From: Phoronis australis
Lineage: Eukaryota; Phoronida; Phoronidae
Direction: 5' to 3'
Length of the DNA: 47,075 nucleotides
Assembly: GCA_002633005.1 (NCBI GenBank)
Contig: NMRA01000424.1
Location: forward strand, 154,593 to 201,667
A model generated the notes under the pieces. The model ran no database searches. It had not been told where the DNA came from and saw only the letters and a program-made list of their open reading frames with translations. The translations under genes were made by a program, and so were the position numbers. How positions within the stretch are numbered: position 1 is the first letter of the stretch; the number at the start of each line of letters is the position of its first letter. This document shows, in pieces, positions 20,758-32,700 of the stretch.

Positions 20758-23700
20758 CTGAAATGGAAACGTAGCAGAGGAGTAAGACTCAATACTAGTG
20801 ACTAGTCTTCATTGCAAACAGTTTGACAACAGGTGGCATATCATGTCAAACAAATTATCAAAACAAGGGAAGTGACACGCAAAATTTTATTTACCAGAAC
20901 GAGAGAAGCAGTAAACTACAGATATCCAAATTTATACATAAACTCCAACCAAACAGAGCATAAGGAGAATTCCTTTTGTGAAGAGAATGCAAGATATAAG
21001 TTTAATGAAACACAAAAAAATTCGGTGATCTCGCTTCCACCCTCCATATACCTTGCACCACAGCCATTCCAAGGTTGGCCCGCGCCATTGACAGCGGCGC
21101 CCCAAGACTCCATGTCTCAGTCTGTGGGTCGAACACCTCTGTGGTGGCCAGAGATTGGTTCCCATCACAGCCACCCACCACGTAGATGCGACCGCGGTAG
21201 ATGGCCGCTGCTGCACCGCGACGACTTGTAGTCATAGGCGACACATAGCGCCACCCATCAGCGACAGGGTCATACACCTCCACGGTGTTGGTGGGGTTCC
21301 AAGCATTGGCACCACCAAACACGTAGATTTTCCCGTCCCACATACACACAGCTGGCTGTGACCGGCCTGCAGTGAGAGACGGACAAAACCGATGATCATT
21401 CACGCACATAGAGTGAAAGAGACACAATCACTTTGAAGCCTAAGACCACATACAGCAGCACATGACAACGGAATTCAGACAGAATGTCCTGCAATTCACG
21501 GTCATGATAGCTGGTGAAAGCTGAATCCATCATCGGAGTAGTCTCCCCTTATTGCCGCGAATGAAGGGAAATTACCAGTAAGTTAGTAATGTGGCCAAGC
21601 CAAAATATGATTAAATTTTACTGCCATTATGGTATTCATTACAATTCATTTTTGACGTTTACCTAATTAGACATCTTGATGGGAAAATGAGATTTTATCG
21701 GATTACTGTCCTTTTGTACTGCACTAAGCACTCTTTTTGGTCAAAATCGATTTACTTATCACTTCATAATTCCTCACTGAACACAAACTACAAAAACTGC
21801 CACTTTCCCTATTTTCTGAAATTAGACTACCTTTCTAATAATAATACATCAATTTTACCAAAAGGTATTTTATGCGCGTTGCGAAGTAAAAACCATGCTG
21901 ATGATGAAAAAAAAGGAAGTTCCTGATGTCTATTTCTGTTGAAAATAGGACAAACAAAACTCCCCTTCTGCCTCCCTGTAAAGATTCACCAAGCACTTTG
22001 TAATTACACGATGTCGAATTCACACTACCTTGCTGCAGCGATGCGATGGACGACCAAATGTTGGTCGCCGGGTTGTAGACTTCGCAGCGCTTCAAACACT
22101 TCATTTTATCGCCGTTCCAACCACCAATCAGGAACACCTTATCGTCAAGAGTAACCACACCTGAAACAAATGGATATAGTCTGAGCTTCAATTCGTCAAA
22201 ATTAAGTCAACAACGTCTTCGTGAGTGACGACATAGCTGTACAGTCAAGTGTGATGAAAACTTACCACGATGCTGGCAAGGTTTTGCAAGCTTAGCGAGG
22301 AACATTAAATAAGGGTGGCCCAAAAAGCTTTGCCAATACGAATTATTCAAACTTGGCGAATTTATTCTCACACCAAACAATATGAGCTGGTCACTCAACT
22401 TGAAAATCTCACCCGAGTGGCAGCGAGGAAACGACATCTTGGCGGCAAAGCTCCACTTTTGACCAGCAGGGTCATAAACCTCCATGGAAGAGAGTTCCTT
22501 GTGACCGTTGGAGCCTCCTGCTGCGTACACCTTGCCTTGGACAACAGCCACCTCGAAACGGCCCCTGGCCGACAACATGGATGGCAATTCGGTCCAAACG
22601 TTGTGGCCGACATTGAAGGAAGCCACCGAGCTGAGACACTCGCCACGGTCATACCCACCTTAGAGCAGAAACAAGCGATCACCGTGACAACACCCAATTG
22701 TGAAAGGTCAAATGAACACAGGTGGACAGCAGAAACACACTTCAAATGACATCTTACAAGGGAAGCTCCTGGAGGATGTTTGTGCTCTACATTCTAGACG
22801 CAGCAGGAGGTGTGGTTAGACATGTGGTATCACCAACATAATACTGAGCTTGACACTTTACAAGATATAGAAAAACTGGCATACGTCACACACGCGTAGG
22901 TCAGACTTTAAGTCGTTCTAGTTTGTGCATTTTATTGTGGACATTGACAAAATCGAATTTTGGGTAATTCTCTTGAAATGATTCAGTCTGGTTGGATGAA
23001 CTTTTACGAGACTTTTACTGCATTTCAGCGATTTCAATGACTTATGAAGTCTAAAAGCTCTATTGTTTAAGGGGTAGTTGGCAGATATGCCACACAACTG
23101 CCTCAAACCCTCTGCAGCAATCTTATTACCTCTAAGTAAGTGACATATTCGAAATGCTTATGGGCAGGCAATTTTCACAACCACCCATGAGCCTGAGAAA
23201 TCAATAATAGGTTGTCACAAGTGCCAAGCAACTGAACCACTTACCAAAAATGATGAGATTTCCATCGAGGATGGCGACGCCGAAACTGCAGCGGGGTTGA
23301 CTCAGGGTCTCGAGTGGGGTCAAGGAGCCGTGTTTCTCCAGAGGGATCGGGCTGCCTCGTGGCGAGACGCGGCACATAGCATTGCCCTCCGAGTCGGAGA
23401 TGCACTCAAAGGAAGTGTTCATCGCAGACTCATTTTGAAGATGCAGCGAGGTGACGCAGAGCACATCATTGAGGACAGCAATGCACAGGAAACTACGATC
23501 TATAGAATATACGTGACATTAGTACTACTTCCAATAACTGAACAACACATTAAAGCCATGACCAGTGGAAGAGAGGGCAACTAAGACATTATGTAATTGT
23601 TGATGGATTACTTGACAACTCTCTGGAAGGTTACAGTATATCATCAAATAGCTTAGAAGCATGCGGAATGATTGGATAAATTCCAGAAAAATCTAGAAAA

Positions 23701-26700
23701 TGCTCAAATTGGTGATAACATTCTACATACTAAGGTATGCATCAATTATGGTCAGTAAGTGAATCAAAAGTGAGCTAGATAGAGTCATCATGTTACTCAG
23801 TGGTCAATTTGTTTCAGTAGACTTGTGAACATTCCGTCAAGAATGAAAGATTCAACTCGAACCAGTATTCAACAGATCACAGCACCAAAAGTTATTAACA
23901 CGACATGGTGAAGTAAACTTGTCGTATTAGAAAATTCCACCACAAAACATGCACTGAAATGTGTCTTTTAAAGATACTGCTGCATGGGGCTTAAAACGCT
24001 GTCACACCTTTGGAAGCCATTGGATATATGGCATACGTAAAAATGCCGAGCGGACTTTCCCACCGGAATTGCACTCTATATGATAACCACATACCAGATG
24101 TCTTGTGAATAGCCACCAGCTTGTTCTCCTTCTCAAAGATTTGTGGACTCTCAGTGCGCTCCATCCATATATGGACGCTTGACCCGTCCACTTGAGGATG
24201 TTCCACATGGCCGTTATACTTGACCTTGGCAATCTAGAAGACGCAAGGAACACAACGCGATGACAGACCCACATGCAAACAGCAGGACGGGGTATCACCC
24301 GGGTCATATTTTGTATATCGTCAACGCTATTACGAAACCACGAGATGCAATTTTTAGAGAAATACGTCAAAATGGATGAGCATTGTGATTTCTGTTCACA
24401 GTGGGGGAATCCAAAGATCGCTAAGAATTAACACGATGGACCAACGAGCGCTGATGTTGCACACATGTGAAAAATATACTTTGAGCAATAATGTAATTAA
24501 GCAAAGCATGTTACAATCAGTATATAGACGCTGAGGTTGGCCAGTAGTGAAATGTATCAAATAAACACGTCAATTAAATTGCTCATTGTATATATAATTG
24601 TCCAAATCCCGTGTGAAAAAGGCGAAACGCTGGTCATGGAATGTATGACATAACAGTTGGCTGTAAACAGAAATTGCACAGATAACGAGTCCTCAGTAGC
24701 TCAGTGGTAAGAGCTTTAGACTGGCAATCTAGAGACCTGTGGTTCGATTCCCGGTTGGGGTTCCCGATTTTTCTGTGTTTATTTGATACATTTTACAATA
24801 TATCACTTAGTTTCTCCTTGGTCGGAGTTATTGCGACTGCTTACAGAGCGCTTCCTCGACATCTTTTTGTAGTCTTGGATCTTCTCATTGTGGCTCGTTA
24901 GTTCGTCGGAGACGTCCATGCAGTCCTGCAGATTACTTTCGGCGTTCAAGTAAAGCATGTGAACCTGCAGACAAAGGTCAGAGTTCAAAGCCAGGTCATG
25001 GAGAACTAAGAGATGGGCGGATTTTTCTCAATTTGTTCATGGCCAGATTTTAACAAAAAGAAACAAGACAATCTGTGTATCACTGCATTGAACAGAAGTA
25101 TCTAAATAGAAATGACAACCATGATCATGCTAACTGCTTGAACAAAATCAATCCGGCAGTTAAAAATCTATAGGGAGACTCTCACGAATGACAACACGCG
25201 GCAGCAATGACCATCAGTACCCCCTAAGGTGAAGCCATAAAAACAACATTGCAAACAATGAGCACAAAATGTCCCCTTCGAAACACCAGACGAGTTTCAA
25301 AAATGCACCAATTTGTGACCCACACTGAAGTGGTAATGCTGCCGTGTACAGCTAGGTGGCAGCACAAGCCCCCCCCCCGATCCATGAGAGCCTCTAACTG
25401 CATTGCACAGATAGTCTTGTTTCTACCACCCTACGCTGTTCTGCAAACTACTACCGTCACTATTGACAGTATGTCTTATTGGAGCTGTATACACACCTGG
25501 ATATTAACAGACCTCCCAGAACACAGCAACTATAAAGCAACCAAGTTACAGATTGGTACTGTGTAAAAAAATTGGGTCACCATCTACTGGGCGCCATCAC
25601 CCCATTCTAGACAGTAAGCCCCTTTCTACATTGCCTACAATCCACGCGTGTTTTATAGACCATGCACGTGAAATATGACACCATAGCACCTGCACACACC
25701 TGCCCACGTTCCAACTAACAACCGACTTTTTTGTTTCCCAATTTAAGCAGAACTAGGTAATGTAACCCGCCCTAACACAGTATCATTACAGTGATTCGCA
25801 AAAGTACAAACCGAGAGAACAGAATGAAAACGCGAACCAAACTGAAAATTTTTTGACACATTGCAGCCATAATGGACACCCAACCATGGATTGGGACGAC
25901 CTCAAGAAAATGCCATCAGATTTGTGCCTGGGCCTTTTTAAAAAACCAACACGGATCAGAAAACTCGGGACTTGAATCTGATTGTCTGAAAGCCAGATGT
26001 CACGTTTCTCGAAATTTGAAAGCCCGAAGCTTTTTTCCTGATTGGGTTGAAGTCTTGAATAGAACGGATTTAAACCGTTTAATCAACGAAGGGGAACTTT
26101 CTCCAACAGTAGTCAAGAAGATATTATTATTTACTCTGTGATAACTTTTAGTCCAGCAAGTTGAAACATCTTTGAACACACTTATGTGTTCCACGAAGTG
26201 ATTGCCAAATTCCTAAAACTGTTTATTATTCCTAAGTAAACAATGTTCCTTTTCAAATTTAAGATGACACAATAAGCCGTGCATTTAACAGGATGTACCT
26301 GTTACCAAGGAAACACTTTGCGACTCTCGGTTACTTTTTAACATCGAACAAATGCCGAATGGATGAAACTACATCCCGAGCTTATTAAAAAACGAAAAAG
26401 TAATTGGATGACCGTAAATAACCATGAGGTGGTCATATTTGGATCTAAAAACTATGCATAATGAATAGCCATGACTCACAGACACCATTGAACTACACAA
26501 ATATCAGAACTAGAAACTTCCACAAAGCAACAGCAACAGATGGCAAGGCTCCGGCGATTCCTACTGCCCCCTGGTGTCACTGGAAGGTACATCTGTTTGG
26601 GTGTCATTCAGAAACCAACCAATGAGAGAGGTTTGGTCAGGAATAATTATGCAAAATAATGCAAATAGGTAGGTGCTGAAGGAATGAAGTTAAGAGGAGA

Positions 26701-29700
26701 GGAAAAGTTGGGAGGACCTCTGTTGGTTAGGCTTCCCCCTTTAGAGAACACTATTAGTGTGATTTTAAGGCGATTTTAGTCTAAAATCACCTTATGTTGA
26801 GGTAGTTAAAAAACAACGGAAATTTTTTATCTATTTATCTACATGAATACACAATACCGCTGTAACTCTATATTCTGTCTAGAGATACATAATTACTCCT
26901 TCATTGCTAAGAGAGCAGTAGAAGCCGTCCGTCGTACCCAGCTTGCCACCATTATTAACCATTTTACGGACATCACATGAACTCGTCTGCAACACCAACT
27001 GCGAAGCATTGAAACTACCGACGTGTGCACATCTGATGCTAGTTGTATGCTAAGGAGCTGTTTTCGGTAAGTGTGGACATGTGAAATCTCCAACTACCAG
27101 GCATCTAGGTTGGACACCAAACCCACGACTGTCAAATATGAAAGATGCATTGCTTTATAGCTCAAATGCCCACCCTCAAATACATCTCAATCTGGCATGC
27201 ACACACGTAGATTTTAAAATCCGTAAAAAGGTCAAACGTTGCATGAAATTCTCTACAAGAGCAGACTACATGGTTTTTTTGTACAGTAATGTCTTTGAAG
27301 AAGGGGGGTTCCCCGTTTTATCAGAAGCAAAAATCAACCCTCCTTTCACCATTTTCATCAACGCGAGCCAAAAAATTTTGGTACTATTTATAACATTAAT
27401 TCTTGGCCAAATGGTCAGTAAAATGTTAAATAAAATAGAAACAAGACGCTGCGCTTCATATCCACGTTTCGCAATTACTCAGTAACATCATCAGATCTCA
27501 GTGCACAGATGCGATAAAACGCGTACGAAGGCAAGAAAAGCTATCAATTATTTAACATCATAATGCATGATGCGGTGCTGAACCTTCACCCTCTACCACA
27601 ACTCAAGTCTGTATGCCACAAAGTTCCAATTTAGAGACCTCTCTGCATGACAATGCATTAGGAGTATCAAAAACATCGATGTGGAGCACAACGTCTTGTT
27701 TTTACTCTTCAATTTATATTGACATTATTTACATCAAAGCAGCCCATAACAGCATCTTTTGACAAAGATCGAGTTTACGAGGAAAAGAAACGTTTCCATT
27801 ATCTTTGATACACGACAATGGAATGCTGCTTACAAATCCAGTATTTCAAAATTCACCGAGACTGAGGCATAGTGAACGTTGAATACCAAGATCAGTGCAT
27901 ATTCTGGATTCAACGTTGGAAGTTATCCAGTTAACATACGACCAATGATGGCACTGCGCAGTTGAAACTTGCGCAGACTTTGCACAAACAAGGGCACTAG
28001 CGCCACCAACAGCTGAAAAGACACGTAGAACGTGAGAGAGGTTAGTACGAGGGACAGGAGATGTGTTTGTTTATGTGTGTACGTATTAATGTACCAAATG
28101 ACACGTGAGACGTCAAACAAACTAACATGTTCACATAACGTGGCCAGGTTGTCTGTGGATTCGTCGTCGCTGCGCTCACGCATCCAGTCGATGACGAGCT
28201 TACACAAGTGTTTCTCATTGTTGGCACTGAGCTGATTCTCATCAGCACCTGTAAGACAGCATGGCTATAGCAGACGTTCACACACGGGTAGCAGACGTCA
28301 TTAGGGAGAAATTGATTGAAGTCTGCGGCAGATGGAGAAAACAAATTCGAATTGGAAATGAATTTTAAGCACGACGCTCTTGTACTTCAGCAGTACAAGA
28401 TAGCAGACATTCACACAGGGAGAAGACGTTATGAGGGCTGGTTTGAGTCCGTATCAGAGGCAATAACTTTGAATTTGGAATGACTTAAAAGTGTCACGGT
28501 CCTGTTCTTCTACAGTGTAAAATAACAGAATTGTCATAACTGCAAATGTAGGTAACTTTTTATAGACTTTTCCAACATATAGTCGACTGCTGAACTTTTG
28601 AAAAAAGAGACCATGAGCGGTGAAATTTAGAATCTATAAGGTTACTACATTTTAAATATCCACAAAACTGATGTGGAGGAGGAAATTAGATGAGGGTGTA
28701 TGAATGAGGTTGTTTACAGCTGAAATCCCAAAACATTCAAATTATTTTATCCCTAAAAGTATGTTTCAAGTCTGAAGCGTAACTGAGCCAATGCAGGGGT
28801 GAGGTTTTTGCAGAATATTTGGGAAGAGAAATTGGTTCAATCTTACAAAATGCAGTGGACTAATGTCATAATGTTAAATTATGAAACTGCTTAAACGTAA
28901 AGACCGCAAGTTATGAAGATATTCATCTTACAACTGAATAAAAGAGTTCTGTAAATTTTAATGTAGAGAACAGCAAAACAACAGCAAACAGGATTATTTT
29001 TGGGAAAAGAGATCTGAAGTTGAATTATAAAGAGAAAAATTATGAGATTTCAAGAGATTTCGTTGACAAATTTTGTTAAAATAAGTTGAAGGAAAAATAA
29101 TTAAAATGAGCACTAGTTCCCACACCTGTAGCCAAAAGCACAAGATCTCATTTCAAAGAACCAACTGTTGTGTTGAATTTTTGTAGAGTATCATAGTATT
29201 CATTGAAATTTAGGAAAAGAAAAAGCCATGATGCAAAGAGCACTCTCTTCTCTCAAACAATAACTTTTGATTTAGATGCCACGCATTTGATTTCAAGAAA
29301 AGACAATCTGTCAGTTAACCCGACTAAGTAAGACCTTAAGATCAGCTTTATAATGCTATAGACTCTACATCTATTTTGGATCTCTTTATTTTGGCCAGAG
29401 TGGGTTTATAGTTGCTATAACCAAAGTCTAATTTTAATAAAACTTTGTCCACTTTAATTGTACTCTTGTAAATGACCGAATGCATAGCATTAACATTTTT
29501 AGATGTTTTAGACTCGACTATTTGTGTCATATCTTTTATATTTGACATCAAAAAGCTTAGCTGCAATGAAAACAAGTCATTATGAACAAACGCGTCACAG
29601 AACTATAAGGCGTATGTACAGAGCACAAAACTAATGAACTTACAAAGACGAGAGCATACAGATCTTTCCCGATTGGATATCACGTTGCCATTAATGGTTA

Positions 29701-32700
29701 GCATACGGTAAATACATGTGCTTGTTCAACAGGTCAATTTCCACTCTCAGCTTGGAGTAAACCAAATAAAAACACCGGAGCATAAAATGCCATGACAATT
29801 TTCGACAATTTACTTAGTAATATCCTCTTTTCTTTTCCCCAACACTTTTGGCAAATCTGACTAACCTAGAAAGCTCCAACAAACTACGTCACACTTCGCA
29901 AAACGATGAAAACGTTAATTAGACAAGTGTCAGGGCAGTCGGGTTTTTTCTCTGTACTCGAAACCCCGACTCGAGAATTGACCAATCGTAGGTCACACTT
30001 CGAGTAAACTTACAAATATGAACTCGAACCATGCGGTATGATTGGTCAAGTTTCGAGTCTAAGCCCGAGTTCGGAGCTTAGATCCTGAATCCTAAGAACC
30101 ATTCCAGGCAGTGTCATCTTTCAAAACCATCGTTTAGGTTCAAGTTTCGCAGTGGAATCTTTTGTTTTGTTTCTTCAACACTGTGACTCACTTATCCTAA
30201 TTCTAAGACAAAAGCATGAACGAAACGCCGTTCACTGATTACCTCAGATCTGATGACTCACTGCATCTAACTTGATTCACTTGGGTTTTAATTCAGATTT
30301 CGCCTAACGATAATCGGCGCTGCGTGAAACTTCAAAGTTCAACAAACCTAGCAATAATGAAACAAATACAAACGAGAGCGTCATGTACAGAATTACCCAC
30401 CTATCACTTCCACCTGTATCCGTGGTAACTTGAGGAACACCTGTGTCGTCTGCACTTCTGTCATGTGTAGCTGAATGTATTCGTCCGTCTTGGATGTGAG
30501 ATCTGCATCGCAATGGCTGTTGGCAAATGACCGGGTAGCTGAAGAAGACGGGAAAGCAAAGACTGTTAGACAAGCGACAGTTTTTCGTTATATGGCATGG
30601 TTGTTATACGGCTTCAATTTTCCGACAATTTTCACCGCCGAGATGCCATCTATTTAGCCAGGTTGGCCAATGCTTTCAAAACTGGACCACTTCATTTTCA
30701 ACGCAGGCGAGCTGATCTCTCAGCGACTGTTGATGGTGAAAACTAACTGCTAACAACACAAGGAATTTTTAAGCTGACTTTTTATGAATAAAACACAAGG
30801 TTTCGTGATTTCCATATAAGGACATATGGAGGTAGAAGACGCTTGGACTATGATAAACTGGATGTTTTAGTACAGTTTGAAAAGTGTTTCGTCATGTCCA
30901 GATGTCGGAGAATGGAAAATAGATAGTGCATTGAGCTCTACAGGAGTGTCACTTACCGAGACAGTTGTCAGGTGTGAGGTGGCTGGCGAGCCACTCAGAG
31001 CAGGCGGAAGCGGCCTTAGTCATCTTGAGGAACTGCGCTGTCTTGTAGACGTCTTTGACAGATGATGCGGGCACCATAAGTCTGCAGACAAAATTAAGTG
31101 ATCAACATTAACTAACACTGGTAGACACTTATGGATATCTAGGACCCTAGCCAAGTCTGTGCATTCACTCAGATACTACACAACTATACAATTCAACTCG
31201 GTTAAGTATATAGAAAGCAAAAAAATTTGATTTTTTTCTGACTTTAGACCAAGCTGCCATTCATGTTACCAAGGTTACAGGTCTATTTACAAGAACACGA
31301 CCAAATTTCATTTAATTAAACGTTCAAAGATGAAATTTCAAAAACGCTATTAGGGTTTTCTAAATTAACGCACAACTTCATTTTATAAAATTTTTTTCAT
31401 AAAGTCCAATTTCTTGATAGCCCCACTTGCTGAAGTGGAGCATTTTAAAAGCAATTTTTAATAGTGTCTTCGAGAGCAGTGCATAAAACAGTATCTGAAA
31501 TTTTCATGCGAAACCCATCAGCTATTTCTAACATGTGATGTTCCAAAGTTAACCAAATCTGGACATTTTATAGGATTTTGCATACCTTTAATTATACTCC
31601 AATATTAAGCTGACATAATTCTAAGAATATAAAACCTGTCTCACCAAGCTATGGATGTTGCCTATCGAGGAACACTTTGTAAATTGTAATGCACAGCATT
31701 TTTTACAGTGCATTGAGTAAAAGCTTACGTTAATCATCAGCCAACTGTGACTGTCAATTTAGTGATGAGCCGCAAGAAAATCGAAATTTAAATGTAAAAA
31801 TTCAACCTTAAATTGTGTTATGAAAAACTGATGTTACAGCAAAGGGGTATTGCACATGAAAAATTGTCAGATACAACATGATGTAACTACGATAATGTGA
31901 TGTCATCGTTGTAAGGCATTTATGCAACTGGCCCGTGGTGAAGTTAGAGCCATGACGTTAGTCAAGATCGACAGACTCACTTAGAAGTGTAGGCAAAGTT
32001 GACCAGGCAGATGAAGGACTCGTAGTCAACTCCAGCAAGTTTGACTGCCGGACGGTCGTTGGCCTCATCCGAAAGGAATTCAAACAGGAAGGGACTGGCA
32101 CAAGCCAGAACGTTGCGATGCACGGGAATTTCGTGACCTTCGACCTAGAACAATGTCACAGAGTTACACAATATCTCCTAGTGTGTTGAGAACTTTTGTT
32201 CCACATAAGGAACAGATTGTAGGACCTCTGATCTGCGATGAAAAAATGTCTAACAATCACGTTTTGGCAATGAAAATTTTCCTAAAATCTTATGACCATG
32301 TCCTTAACGAATACAACTGATCAAGGTTGTCCGAGTCACCAATTTCATCTTCGTGAAAAATGCGTAGAAAATCGAAAGAAAACCAACTGCAACTAAAAAC
32401 AGAATTATAAAATATAACATAAGTTCTAAAACGCGGACTTTCAGAATCAGAAACTTCCATTTCTGAGAACCGTAAGTATCCGTTGTTTCACTCTCCATTT
32501 AGCACAACACCGTTAACTGTTATGACCGATTACACAACAGAAAAGCTGCACATGAACACAGGCACACGTTCCACAGCAAGACTAAAACCACGCAATTCAG
32601 AGCTGAGCAGACGGGGGAGGCCGGAATGTTGAATTATGGGAATAAACTCTCCATTTCTCTTCCACAAGACAAGTTTTCTTACAAATACCTCGCATGCGAT

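Noticed and set aside
22315-22749. Plus-strand open frames of 130-145 codons over the kelch exons (also 20833-21231)
   Set aside because: These are antisense shadows of real kelch exons on the minus strand.
24690-24761. Functional tRNA-Ala gene
   Set aside because: The T stem pairs poorly and the GGC anticodon is unusual for eukaryotic Ala, so it is kept only as a tRNA-like sequence.
26880-27050. Short minus-strand frame with several Cys (CAHVGSFNAS.., SSCDVRK.., GFYCSL)
   Set aside because: It looks protein-like, but it is preceded by a stop, has no clear splice signals and matches no family I know. It lies inside an IVNS1ABP intron.
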